Numbered from the stretch's first letter, positions 34,249 through 42,800 are shown. The stretch is DNA of 64,000 bases from Flavobacterium swingsii (GCF_900111965.1 NZ_FOJT01000006.1:186001-250000), one strand, 5' to 3'. Made by a program: numbers and translations. The notes: a model not told the origin generated them from the sequence alone.

Positions 34249-35157
34249 ATGAAACTACTTACTTATAAAACATCAGATTCAGAATCAAGATTAGGATTTA
34301 TTCATAACAATCAGGTTGTTGATATGGAAGATTTTGGGGAAATCTCTAATTTTCCATTACCAAACGATATGTTGGAATTAATTGATATGGGATTTGAAAT
34401 TATTGCAGAAATTTCTGAAATGATTAATGACACACGTCCACAGGATTTTGAAGCTATTTCATTACCAATAAGCGAAATTACTATCCTCGCTCCTATCGAA
34501 AAACCTAGGAAAAATATCATTGGAATTGGTTTAAATTACACCGAACACGTTGCGGAAAGTGCAAGAACTTTAGATACAACAGGAAAATTACCTGCAAAAC
34601 CAATTATTTTCTCTAAACCAACTACGACCGTAACTGGAACAAATACTAACATTATTAAAAATACCAAACTAACGGAACAATTGGATTGGGAAGTAGAATT
34701 GGCGGTGGTTATAGGTAAAAAAGGAAAATATGTTACTAAAGAAGACGCTTTAGATTATGTATTTGGTTACACTGTAATTAACGACATTTCCGCACGTGAT
34801 TGTCGTCGTGAAGGACAATGGATTGTATCAAAAGGGCAAGATACTTTTGCGCCAATGGGTCCAATTTTAGTAACCAAAGACGAAATCGAGAATCCACACA
34901 ACTTGAATTTATCATTAAAAGTAAACGGTGTTGAAAAACAAAATTCGAATACAAAATTCTTATTGTTCAATATCAATGATTTGATTGAAGATTTAAGTAT
35001 CGTTTTCACTTTAGAACCAGGGGATATTATCGCAACTGGAACACCAGCAGGAGTAGGAGCTGGAAGAAATCCACAAGAGTGGATGTACGATGGTGATGTG
35101 GTTGAAGCTACAGTTGAAGGAATTGGAACAATAGTGAATACGATTAAAGAGATTTAA
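34249..35157 (+). CDS. Fumarylacetoacetate hydrolase-family protein (maleylpyruvate hydrolase-type)
   Basis: This 302-residue protein has the FAH C-terminal domain: IIGIGLNYTEHVAES near residue 90, DWEVELAVVIGKKG (metal-binding Glu) near 150, VINDISARDCRREGQW and GDIIATGTPAGVG. The N-terminal ~70 residues are the small FAH N domain. It would cleave the ring-opened product into pyruvate and a C4 acid. The position right after the dioxygenase supports that role. The family also includes decarboxylases and isomerases, so the reaction is inferred. Confidence 0.87.
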   Translation: MKLLTYKTSDSESRLGFIHNNQVVDMEDFGEISNFPLPNDMLELIDMGFEIIAEISEMINDTRPQDFEAISLPISEITILAPIEKPRKNIIGIGLNYTEHVAESARTLDTTGKLPAKPIIFSKPTTTVTGTNTNIIKNTKLTEQLDWEVELAVVIGKKGKYVTKEDALDYVFGYTVINDISARDCRREGQWIVSKGQDTFAPMGPILVTKDEIENPHNLNLSLKVNGVEKQNSNTKFLLFNINDLIEDLSIVFTLEPGDIIATGTPAGVGAGRNPQEWMYDGDVVEATVEGIGTIVNTIKEI

Positions 35158-35170
35158 TTTTTGGCTAAAG

Positions 35171-35797
35171 ATGGATCAAACAAAAATTGCAGTTGACATA
35201 TTCAATAAACTTGCCACTGTTTATCAGGATAAGTTTATGGATGTTTCGTTGTATTATGATTCGCTTGATGTATTTTGCCAAAGCATCCCAAAACAAAATG
35301 CTGAAATTTTAGAATTGGCTTGTGGTCCGGGAAACATTACAAAATATTTGTTAGAAAAACGCCCCGACTTTAAAATATTGGGAACAGATTTAGCTCCTAA
35401 AATGATTGAGTTAGCGCAAATCAATAATCCAACTGCCAAATTTCAATTATTGGATTGTAGAGATGTCAATAAAATAAATGCAAAATTTGATGCGATTGTG
35501 TGTGGATTTGGTCTGCCTTATCTGTCAAAAGAAGATGCTATACAATTCATCACGGATGCTGGTAATCAATTAAATTCCAATGGTGTTCTTTACATAAGTA
35601 CTATGGAGGATGATAATTCTAAATCGGGATTTAAAACTGGAAGTACAGGTGACAAAATGTATCAAAATTTCCATCAAGCCGATTATTTGACTAAAGCTCT
35701 CGAAGACAATGGGTTTAAAATTATAAATTTGCAGCGTAAAAACTATTTTTACAATGAACAAGACACAACAGATTTAATTATTATTGCAACAAAATGA
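35171..35797 (+). CDS. Class I SAM-dependent methyltransferase
   Basis: This 208-residue protein has the Rossmann-fold methyltransferase motif I (LELACGPGNITKYL) near residue 45, followed by an acidic residue after strand 2 (ILGTDLAPKMIELA) and motif IV (DAIVCGFGLPYLS). The substrate is unknown. The stop overlaps the next gene's start by four bases (ATGA), so it is cotranscribed with the maleate isomerase. No step of the proposed pathway needs methylation, so it may protect or divert an intermediate. Confidence 0.87.
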   Translation: MDQTKIAVDIFNKLATVYQDKFMDVSLYYDSLDVFCQSIPKQNAEILELACGPGNITKYLLEKRPDFKILGTDLAPKMIELAQINNPTAKFQLLDCRDVNKINAKFDAIVCGFGLPYLSKEDAIQFITDAGNQLNSNGVLYISTMEDDNSKSGFKTGSTGDKMYQNFHQADYLTKALEDNGFKIINLQRKNYFYNEQDTTDLIIIATK

Positions 35798-36543
35798 AAA
35801 AATTTAGAATAGGACAAATAGTTCCATCATCAAACGTAACGATGGAAACCGAAATACCAGCCATTTTTCGTTCACGAGAAACCATTTTACCAGAACGTTT
35901 TACGTTTCACAGTAGTAGAATGCGTATGAAAAAAGTAACCAAAGAAGAATTGGAAGCGATGGATGCCATGAGTTTAAAATGCGCTCAAGAATTGTCAGAT
36001 GCTCACGTTGATGTGATGGGTTATGCATGTTTAGTGGCGATTATGAGTATGGGTCGCGGATATCACTGCGTTTCGGAAGTGAATTTACATCAAGAAACTG
36101 TGGCTAACGATTTTCCAACACCAATTGTAACTTCGGCTGGAGCTTTAATTAATGGGTTAAAAGTTTTAGGTGCGAAACAAATTTCGATAATTACACCTTA
36201 TATGCGACCATTAACGGATATGGTGGTGGATTATATTGAACATCAAGGTATAAAGGTAAAGCAAAGTATCGCGTTGGAAATTCCTGATAATTTAGAAGTT
36301 GCGGCTCAAAACCCACTTAATTTATTAGAAATCTACAAACAATTAGATTTAACGGATGTTGATGTTTTAGTGGCTTCGGCTTGTGTGCAAATGCCATCGT
36401 TAGAAGCAATTGATTTAATTCAAGCGGAATGTGGAATTCCAGTTACTTCAGCAGCAGTTTGTACGACATATGAAATGATGAAAAAACTAGGCATCGAAGC
36501 CAAATCAGCTATTGGCGGTGAATTGTTGAGTGGGAAATATTAA
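35794..36543 (+). CDS. Maleate isomerase (Asp/Glu racemase family)
   Basis: This 249-residue protein has the maleate cis-trans isomerase pattern: RIGQIVPSSNVTMETEIP at residues 5-22, and the two catalytic cysteines Cys79 (GYACLVAIM) and Cys197 (ASACVQMPS). It would turn maleate into fumarate, feeding the citric acid cycle. It is the last gene of the aromatic cluster, followed by a strong terminator, and its presence is the best sign that the pathway passes through a maleate-type C4 acid. Confidence 0.9.
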   Translation: MKKFRIGQIVPSSNVTMETEIPAIFRSRETILPERFTFHSSRMRMKKVTKEELEAMDAMSLKCAQELSDAHVDVMGYACLVAIMSMGRGYHCVSEVNLHQETVANDFPTPIVTSAGALINGLKVLGAKQISIITPYMRPLTDMVVDYIEHQGIKVKQSIALEIPDNLEVAAQNPLNLLEIYKQLDLTDVDVLVASACVQMPSLEAIDLIQAECGIPVTSAAVCTTYEMMKKLGIEAKSAIGGELLSGKY

Positions 36544-36563
36544 AATAAAAAACGCCTAAAATA

Positions 36564-36597
36564 AAAAAGGTTCAACACAATTGTTGAACCTTTTTGT
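36564..36597. terminator. Bidirectional rho-independent terminator
   Basis: A stem with arms aaggttcaac (36567-36576) and gttgaacctt (36583-36592) is flanked by an A-run on the left and a T-run on the right. It separates the end of the aromatic cluster from the convergent gene ending at 36614 and should work in both directions. Confidence 0.88.
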
Positions 36598-36613
36598 TTA
36601 TAAAAACTAATCT

Positions 36614-38107
36614 TTACTTCTTCGATAATAGTTTTTCTATATTTTGCATTCTTTTTTCAAGTGCTTCATTTTTAGCTTTTAATACTTCAATTTGCTCTTG
36701 TTGTTCTTTAATACCTTGTGTAAGAATTGAAATTAAACCTGTGTAGTTGATTCCTTTGAATTCTTCTTTCTTTCTATCATCATTTTGGTTACCTGTTGTA
36801 TTTGAATTTGCAGTTTTGATAATCTCACCATTAGAATCCAATTCAATTTTTTCCTCACCACCATTACCTGTTGTGGACAGATTCACAATTTGTTTGGAAA
36901 CAAGATTAGGAAAAATCTTTTCTAAATCTTGAGCAATGAAACCATACTGTAATTTTTTCGGTAAATTCAAACCTGTAGTTTTTTCAGCGTCATAAAAATA
37001 AGTAACTGGCTCTAACGCCTTAATTTTATCTAGAGCTGAATCAATTGAATGGATATCCTTTTTAAGTTTTCTGTCTGAAGGTTGTATCAGAGTACCTGTA
37101 ATTGTTACGTCTCCTATGAAAAAGCCGGCATAATTAAAAGCACCATTTGCTGCCGAGCTGTAAACACCATAATTTGTTCCATTAGTTGATACCGATGAAG
37201 CACGAGCTGCCACACCATAATTATCGCCATTTGTAGATGGTGCAGCATCTGCGTAACCTCCTACAGCAATATTAGAAACTTCCGAACCTCCAGTCCATCC
37301 TGTAACACCATAATTCCATCCGGTTGGAGTAGCTGTTGTCGCATAACCCATTACACCTCTATTTTCTTTTCCATCTATCGCATTTGCACCTACTCCCCAA
37401 ACTCCGTAATTATCACCTGCAGTGGCATAAGCCTGCCCGTATATTCCATTATTTAAAATTGTAGCATTGACTGCAAAACCTGATACTCCTGTATTTCTTT
37501 GAGGATTTACTCCATTTGATAAAGCCTGTATACTTCTGGTATTTCCATTAGTTCCTGTTATTGTACTTGAAATCCCTCGATAGGTAACATTGGTAGTATA
37601 TCCACCTGTTGTATTTAATACAACTGAATTTGGAGCAGCATCAGTAGTTGCTTTTGTTGCACTATTTCCTGCGTCAATAACCTGCTGTAATGTAGAATTA
37701 CTTCCTGAACTTTGCGCATACAAAGCATAAGGCACACTTAATAATTGGCTTGTTCCAGTAATTGTATAGTTAGTTCCACCTGCTGGATCTGTTTCTGTTT
37801 TTATAAAATAGGAATTTCCCGCCCAGTTTATTTCATAAAAACTACCACTCCCCATCACAAGAGTCCCTTCTCCAATTTCTAAGCTTACTAAACCATTATT
37901 GTTTGTATCCACTCCTTGTGTTTCTGCATAAACAGAAGGTCCCGTGGCGCTACCTTGTAAAATACTGATGCGCATTCCAACATGTGTGTTAGCAAGCAGC
38001 ATATCACTGCTATTACGAAGTACAGCCTGATAACTCATTTTTTGAGGTGCCTGAGCAAAAATTGTCAGTGAAGCAAATAGTGCTAGAATAATAATTGTTT
38101 TTTTCAT
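36614..38107 (-). CDS. Secreted tail-fibre-like protein with S74 intramolecular chaperone domain
   Basis: This 497-residue protein has a signal peptide (MKKTIIILALFASLTIFAQ) and an N-terminal domain seen in many flavobacterial surface proteins (KMSYQAVLRNSSDMLLAN). A long Gly/Asn/Thr-rich repetitive region (~160-340) follows. An endosialidase-type chaperone domain begins near residue 345 (SDRKLKKDIHSIDSAL, then QYGFIAQDLEKIFPNLV). The C-terminal ~30 residues are a coiled coil. S74 domains promote trimer folding and may self-cleave. It is downstream of the sorting-domain protein, 8 bases apart. Confidence 0.85.
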   Translation of the reverse strand: MKKTIIILALFASLTIFAQAPQKMSYQAVLRNSSDMLLANTHVGMRISILQGSATGPSVYAETQGVDTNNNGLVSLEIGEGTLVMGSGSFYEINWAGNSYFIKTETDPAGGTNYTITGTSQLLSVPYALYAQSSGSNSTLQQVIDAGNSATKATTDAAPNSVVLNTTGGYTTNVTYRGISSTITGTNGNTRSIQALSNGVNPQRNTGVSGFAVNATILNNGIYGQAYATAGDNYGVWGVGANAIDGKENRGVMGYATTATPTGWNYGVTGWTGGSEVSNIAVGGYADAAPSTNGDNYGVAARASSVSTNGTNYGVYSSAANGAFNYAGFFIGDVTITGTLIQPSDRKLKKDIHSIDSALDKIKALEPVTYFYDAEKTTGLNLPKKLQYGFIAQDLEKIFPNLVSKQIVNLSTTGNGGEEKIELDSNGEIIKTANSNTTGNQNDDRKKEEFKGINYTGLISILTQGIKEQQEQIEVLKAKNEALEKRMQNIEKLLSKK

Positions 38108-38115
38108 TTTGGTTG

Positions 38116-38598
38116 TTATTTTTTAATGATTTTAAAGGTTTTAATTTCTTTGTTATTTTCTGTTATTTTCAAAAAATAGAGAGCCGATTGCTGGCCAGTC
38201 ATATCAATTTTGGTCTGACTAACTGTAACCTTATTATTTGCTATAACTTTTCCAGTAATATCAAAAAGCAGATATCTTAGATTATCAGTGTTATAGTTAC
38301 CAACCTCTAATGTTAGAATGTCAGTAGTTGGATTAGGATAAACCGAAAAGTTCAGACTAATTTCAGGATGCTCGTCCATTCCTAAAGTTAAAATTTCATA
38401 TGGCTGTTGCACGCCTTGTGCCAAATTTCCATTTGTTCCTGAATTGGTGGTATAAACCACTTGACCTACAGAATAACTGGTGGAACCTCCGGAACCTATA
38501 GCATTATTTCCAGAAGCAGTTACTGATTGCTGAGCAGTTACTGAAAGTGAAAATAAGGCTAAGAATAACGCAATCAGAATTGGATGTTTTTGTTTCAT
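38116..38598 (-). CDS. Small protein with type IX secretion sorting domain (type A)
   Basis: This 160-residue protein has a signal peptide (MKQKHPILIALFLALFSLSVTAQ), a short Ser/Gly/Asn-rich middle and a C-terminal type A sorting domain starting SVYPNPTTDILTLEV and ending with LYFLKITENNKEIKTFKIIKK. Such domains direct export across the outer membrane by the type IX system. It is little more than the sorting module itself, a pattern often paired with tail-fibre-like proteins such as the one encoded next. Confidence 0.87.
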   Translation of the reverse strand: MKQKHPILIALFLALFSLSVTAQQSVTASGNNAIGSGGSTSYSVGQVVYTTNSGTNGNLAQGVQQPYEILTLGMDEHPEISLNFSVYPNPTTDILTLEVGNYNTDNLRYLLFDITGKVIANNKVTVSQTKIDMTGQQSALYFLKITENNKEIKTFKIIKK

Positions 38599-39033
38599 TT
38601 TAAAATACGATATGATTAGTAAGATTTTTCTGCAATTTTAAAAAAAATTTAGCTTAAAATCATGATATTTTGTAAGTTTTTTATTAACAAAATAAATGAC
38701 TCTAAGTAACTAATTATAAGAATAGTCTCATTTTTTTTGTGGAATACTAATAAAAAATGCTTAACAAAAAAATGTTAAGCATTTACAGTTTTTAATATTT
38801 CATAATAATATTATGAATATAATGATTCCTCTTTCGTCATTGCTAACGAAACGAAAATAACTCTATATGTGTTTTATAACGAGTGTAAATAGTTGGTAAA
38901 TCACAGTGTCCTATGTATTTCTTTAAATTTGTTATATAGTTCGCTTTTTCAAAAAATATCGCCTAACCCATAAATATATGAACATTTTTAGTATTCACAA
39001 CCCTTTTATAAAATTGTTATTTCACTCCAACAA
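38599..39033. other. Non-coding gap with one isolated hairpin
   Basis: No convincing gene lies in this AT-rich stretch. It holds a strong stem-loop at 38755-38784 and, on the minus strand, a short open stretch at ~38860-38960 that I could not assign. The 5' region of the sorting-domain gene (promoter) must lie near 38600-38700. Confidence 0.6.
38755..38784 (-). terminator. Orphan terminator-like hairpin
   Basis: An 11-bp stem (aaatgcttaac, 38755-38765, with gttaagcattt, 38774-38784) is followed on the minus strand by a T-run. No protein gene ends just upstream on that strand (E1 has its own terminator at 39034-39062), so it may end a small RNA or a decayed gene. Confidence 0.55.
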
Positions 39034-39062
39034 AAAAGCCGCTCCAATTATGAGCGGCTTTT
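39034..39062 (-). terminator. Rho-independent terminator of the E1 gene
   Basis: The stem aaaagccgctc / gagcggctttt (39034-39044 with 39052-39062), GC-rich at its centre, lies 22 bases beyond the E1 stop and has A/T runs at both bases of the stem. Confidence 0.88.
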
Positions 39063-39083
39063 AATGTTATTTAATGTGGCGTA

Positions 39084-41060
39084 TTAGTAAGCTAACAATT
39101 CTTTCAAACCTTCTTCAAACCTAACTTTAGGTAAATATTGATCTTCTAGTGCTTTTACAAAAGGAATGGCACTTTCTAAACTTCCCACACGTTTTACTGG
39201 CGCATCTAGGTGTTCGAAGCAATTTTCCATGATTAATGCTGAAATATCACTAGAAATCCCTCCAAACATAGAATCTTCTTGCAAAATAATACATTTTCCA
39301 GTTTTCTTTACCGAGGCAAAAATAGTTTCAGTATCTAAAGGTTGTAGCGAACGTAAATCAATCAAATCAGCTGAAATTTCAGGATTTTTAGACAATGTAT
39401 CTAATGCCCAATGAACTCCTGCTCCGAACGAAATAATAGTAACATCATTTCCTTCTTTTATCATCGAAGCTTTTCCAAATGGAATTGTATAATAATCTTT
39501 TGGAACATCTTGATAAACAGAACGGTATAATTGTTTGTGTTCGAAGAACATAACAGGATTTGGGTCGTTTATCGCAGTATTCAACAATCCTTTTACGTCG
39601 TATGGAAATGCTGGATATATCACTTTTAGCCCTGGTGTTTTTGTAAACCAAGCTTCATTTGTTTGTGAATGAAAAGGTCCCGCTTGCGTTCCGCCACCAC
39701 AAGGCATACGAACAACAACATCGGCATTTTCTAACCAACGGTAATGCGATTTTGCCAATAAATTTACAATCGGATTGAATCCTGTAGATACGAAATCGGC
39801 AAACTGCATTTCAACAATCGCTTTGTGTCCGTTGATAGACAATCCCATTGCCGCCGATACAATGGCACTTTCACAAATTGGTGTATTACGAACTCTTTCT
39901 TTTCCGAATTGGTCTACAAAACCATCGGTAATTTTGAATGCCCCACCATATTCAGCAATATCTTGTCCCATAATAACCAAGTTATCATGACGTTCCATCG
40001 ATTGACGTAAACTGTTGGAAATAGCATCGACAACACGAATATTTTCCACTTCATTATTATGGTTAAACTCCTCAAATACATAAGGTTTGTAAACATCATT
40101 TAATTCTTCGCTTAAACTAGCTACGATTTCAGGTTCTTTTTGAACTAAAGCCCAATCGGTATCTATTTCTTTTTTTAATGCTGCTCTAAAAGCTTCATCA
40201 TCTTCGTCAGATAAAACCGCTGTTGATTTAAGGTAACTTCTGAAATTTTCTACTGGATCTTTTATCGCCCACATGTCCATCAATTCTTGCGGAACATATT
40301 TTGTACCACTCGCCTCTTCGTGTCCACGCATTCTGAAAGTCTTGAATTCTAACAAAACTGGACGAGGATTTTCTTTCATTGATGCTTTTAATTCTGATAT
40401 TAAATTATACACCTCTAGAATATTATTACCATCGACAATATGAGATTCCATTCCAAAACCAATTCCTTTATCAGCTAAGTTTTTGCAACGGTATTGTTCG
40501 TTTGTTGGTGTCGATAATCCGTAACCGTTATTTTCGATAACAAAAAGAACTGGCAAATCCCAAACAGAAGCAATATTTAAGGCTTCATGAAAATCTCCTT
40601 CTGAAGTTGCACCTTCTCCTGTGAAAACTGCAGTTACTTTTCCGTTCTTTTTTAATTTATTTGCTAAAGCGATTCCATCAGCCACACCTAATTGTGGACC
40701 CAAATGCGAAATCATTCCTATTATATTGAATTCTTGTGTACCAAAGTGAAACGAACGGTCACGACCTTTTGTAAATCCATTGGCTTTTCCTTGCCATTGA
40801 GAAAAAAGTCTATGTAACGGAATATCTCTTCCTGTAAAAACTCCTAAATTACGGTGCATTGGTAAGATGTATTCATCTTTGTCGAGAACTGCTGTAATTC
40901 CTACTGAAATGGCTTCTTGACCAATTCCTGAAAACCATTTTGACACTTTTCCTTGACGGATAAGAATCAGCATTTTTTCTTCGATTAATCTTGGTTTTAG
41001 GATTCGTTTGTATAAATCGAGTAAGGTTTCGTTGGATATGTTTTTTCTGTCGAAATTCAT
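39084..41060 (-). CDS. Branched-chain 2-oxoacid dehydrogenase E1, alpha-beta fusion
   Basis: This 658-residue fusion joins the E1 alpha subunit (residues ~1-320; thiamine diphosphate motif GEGATSEGDFHEALN near 145 to ENNGYGLS) to the beta subunit (~335-658; MGQDIAEYGGAFKITDG, FADF and the C-terminal KALEDQYLPKVRFEEGL). It decarboxylates branched-chain 2-oxoacids and passes the acyl group to a lipoyl E2, which is not encoded nearby. Fused E1 of this kind is usual in Bacteroidota. It is transcribed alone, with its own terminator. Confidence 0.93.
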   Translation of the reverse strand: MNFDRKNISNETLLDLYKRILKPRLIEEKMLILIRQGKVSKWFSGIGQEAISVGITAVLDKDEYILPMHRNLGVFTGRDIPLHRLFSQWQGKANGFTKGRDRSFHFGTQEFNIIGMISHLGPQLGVADGIALANKLKKNGKVTAVFTGEGATSEGDFHEALNIASVWDLPVLFVIENNGYGLSTPTNEQYRCKNLADKGIGFGMESHIVDGNNILEVYNLISELKASMKENPRPVLLEFKTFRMRGHEEASGTKYVPQELMDMWAIKDPVENFRSYLKSTAVLSDEDDEAFRAALKKEIDTDWALVQKEPEIVASLSEELNDVYKPYVFEEFNHNNEVENIRVVDAISNSLRQSMERHDNLVIMGQDIAEYGGAFKITDGFVDQFGKERVRNTPICESAIVSAAMGLSINGHKAIVEMQFADFVSTGFNPIVNLLAKSHYRWLENADVVVRMPCGGGTQAGPFHSQTNEAWFTKTPGLKVIYPAFPYDVKGLLNTAINDPNPVMFFEHKQLYRSVYQDVPKDYYTIPFGKASMIKEGNDVTIISFGAGVHWALDTLSKNPEISADLIDLRSLQPLDTETIFASVKKTGKCIILQEDSMFGGISSDISALIMENCFEHLDAPVKRVGSLESAIPFVKALEDQYLPKVRFEEGLKELLAY

Positions 41061-41166
41061 TTTTGTTGCATTTTTTTAATGTGGCGTAAAAGTATAAAAA
41101 AATGGCACGAGAATGAAACGGATTTTTCGGATTTTTTTAAATAATTATGAATGTTTTCGGGTATGC

Positions 41167-41246
41167 CTAGCCCTGATAGTAGTGGAAATCCTTTTTTGAG
41201 GTTTTTTCCGAAAAAAAGATTGCAACGGATAGCGGGAAATAGCTTC
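41167..41246 (-). repeat. Dispersed palindromic element, copy 3 (reverse)
   Basis: Reading on the minus strand, the element shows the family arms (agctatttcccgctatccg, ttgcaatctttt, a variable stem, then aaggatttccactac and ggctagg). It lies between the divergent E1 and 2OG-oxygenase genes and ends about 18 bases before the -7 box of the latter. Confidence 0.85.
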
Positions 41247-41264
41247 AAATAAAAAAAGTTTTTA

Positions 41265-41272
41265 TACATTTG
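41265..41272 (+). promoter_or_regulatory. Putative -7 box (TAnnTTTG)
   Basis: TACATTTG is an exact match to the Bacteroidota -7 element, 50 bases before the oxygenase ATG. The end of repeat copy 3 would fall at the -33 position, so the repeat may contribute to or disturb the promoter. Confidence 0.45.
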
Positions 41273-41322
41273 TTTTATGATGGTATTGTCCATTTGTAAG
41301 TTATTAACATATTATTTAAGAG

Positions 41323-42273
41323 ATGCAAAACATTCCTAGTGTTGACTTGCGTGATTTCCTTTCGGGTAACCCGGAACGTAAACAAAAATTTGTAAATGAA
41401 ATCGGAAAAGCTTTCGAAGAGATTGGCTTCGTAGCGTTAAAAGGTCATTTTTTAGATGACAAATTGGTTGGTGAATTGTATGGTGAAATTAGAAATTTTT
41501 TCTCCTTACCGTTAGAAACCAAATATAGTTATGAAATCCCTGGTATTGGTGGTCAGCGTGGTTATGTTTCTTTCGGGAAAGAGCACGCTAAGGGCAAAAA
41601 AGAAGGAGATTTGAAAGAGTTTTGGCACTTTGGTCAATATGTTGACAAAGATTCGAAATATGCGGCTGAATATCCTGATAATGTTGAAGTTACGGAACTT
41701 CCTAGATTTAATGTTGTAGGAAAAGAAGCATACCAAATGCTAGAAAAAACTGGAATTACGGTTTTACAGGCTTTGGCTTTGCATTTAGGTTTAGATGAGC
41801 ATTATTTTGACCAATATGGTTATGAAGGAAACTCAATTTTAAGACCTATTCATTATCCGCCAATTACTTCTGAGCCTGAAAATGCTATTCGTGCTGCAGC
41901 TCACGGAGATATTAATCTGATTACTTTATTAATGGGTGCTCAAGGTCGTGGTTTGCAAGTGCAAAATCACGATGGAGAATGGATTGATGCTATTGCTGAA
42001 CCAGACGAATTAGTAATAAATGTGGGAGATATGTTGTCTCGTCATACTAATAATAGATTAAAATCGACTATTCACCAAGTTGTAAATCCACCAAGAGAAT
42101 TGTGGGGAACTTCACGTTATTCGATTCCATTTTTTATGCATCCTGTGAGCGATATGCGTTTAGATGTTTTAGAAAATTGTATTGATGCGGAAAATCCAAA
42201 ATTATACGACGATATTTCGGCAGGAGAATTCTTGTACGAAAGATTGGTAGATTTAGGATTGATTAAGAAATAA
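41323..42273 (+). CDS. 2-oxoglutarate/Fe(II) oxygenase, isopenicillin N synthase family
   Basis: This 316-residue protein has the double-stranded beta-helix oxygenase fold. The Fe(II) ligands are His and Asp in AAHGDINLITLL (~residues 191-193) and His in STIHQVVNPP (~250), with the R-x-S 2-oxoglutarate motif in RYSIPFF (~265). The N-terminal DIOX_N segment (FEEIGFVALKGH) is present. Homologues range from antibiotic to hormone and amino-acid oxidation, so the substrate is unknown. The gene stands alone, followed by a terminator hairpin. Confidence 0.9.
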   Translation: MQNIPSVDLRDFLSGNPERKQKFVNEIGKAFEEIGFVALKGHFLDDKLVGELYGEIRNFFSLPLETKYSYEIPGIGGQRGYVSFGKEHAKGKKEGDLKEFWHFGQYVDKDSKYAAEYPDNVEVTELPRFNVVGKEAYQMLEKTGITVLQALALHLGLDEHYFDQYGYEGNSILRPIHYPPITSEPENAIRAAAHGDINLITLLMGAQGRGLQVQNHDGEWIDAIAEPDELVINVGDMLSRHTNNRLKSTIHQVVNPPRELWGTSRYSIPFFMHPVSDMRLDVLENCIDAENPKLYDDISAGEFLYERLVDLGLIKK

Positions 42274-42292
42274 TACTCAATTATATAGCTTT

Positions 42293-42327
42293 AAAGACAT
42301 TGAGTTCGCTTGATGTCTTTTTTGTTT
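42293..42327 (+). terminator. Rho-independent terminator
   Basis: The stem aaagacat / atgtcttt (42293-42300 with 42313-42320) with a 12-base loop is followed by a T-rich run, 20 bases after the oxygenase stop. Confidence 0.7.
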
Positions 42328-42344
42328 TTTTGATGCTTTAATTT

Positions 42345-42399
42345 GGAACGCGGATGACACGGATTTACTTCGTAAAACGCGGATAAAAACTGATTTTTT
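42345..42399 (+). repeat. Left inverted-repeat arm of the GxxExxY unit
   Basis: It contains gaacgcggat and acacggattt, then a mini-hairpin (tttacttcgtaaa) and another acgcggat. It matches, in inverted orientation, the arm at 42786-42844 on the other side of the GxxExxY gene. It ends two bases before the ATG. Confidence 0.8.
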
Positions 42400-42401
42400 A
42401 T

Positions 42402-42800
42402 ATGGAATTATTGCATAAAGATTTGACGGATTTAATTTTGAAAACCTATTATGAAGTTTATAACGAACTTGGTTATGGTTTTTTAGAAAAAGTATATCAG
42501 AATGCATTATACATTGAATTAAAAAATAAAGGTTTAGATGTAGTCCCTCAAAAGAAAATAAAAGTCTATTATAAAAACCTTGAAGTTGGTGATTATTATG
42601 CTGATTTAATGGTTAACGATATAATTATATTAGAGTTAAAAGCTGCAGAATATATAGTTGAAGAATTTGAACATCAATTATTAAATTATCTAACAGGTAC
42701 TGATTGTGAAGTTGGATTATTACTTAATTTTGGTAAAAAACCAGAGTTTAGAAGAAAAGTATTCGAAAATAAAAGAAAGACAAGAAAAAATCCGTTTTAA
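42402..42800 (+). CDS. GxxExxY family protein (PD-(D/E)XK nuclease-like)
   Basis: This 132-residue protein has the naming motif GFLEKVY near residues 27-33 and, further on, YYADLMVNDIIILELKAAE, whose D...E-x-K arrangement fits a PD-(D/E)XK nuclease core (Asp ~67, Glu ~77, Lys ~79). The function of the family is not established. It is framed by inverted repeats on both sides. The last codons (RKNPF and stop) are encoded within the right repeat arm, suggesting that repeat and gene moved or evolved as one unit. Confidence 0.9.
   Translation: MELLHKDLTDLILKTYYEVYNELGYGFLEKVYQNALYIELKNKGLDVVPQKKIKVYYKNLEVGDYYADLMVNDIIILELKAAEYIVEEFEHQLLNYLTGTDCEVGLLLNFGKKPEFRRKVFENKRKTRKNPF

Noticed and set aside
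38855..38960. Short minus-strand open stretch with a YIGH-like string, possibly a tyrosine recombinase tail
   Set aside because: It is only about 40 codons, bounded by stops, has no catalytic Tyr or Arg-His-Arg context, and could easily arise by chance in AT-rich DNA.
39084..41060. E1 alpha-beta fusion as an unusual gene fusion
   Set aside because: Fused E1 subunits of this type are common in Bacteroidota, so it is expected rather than novel.
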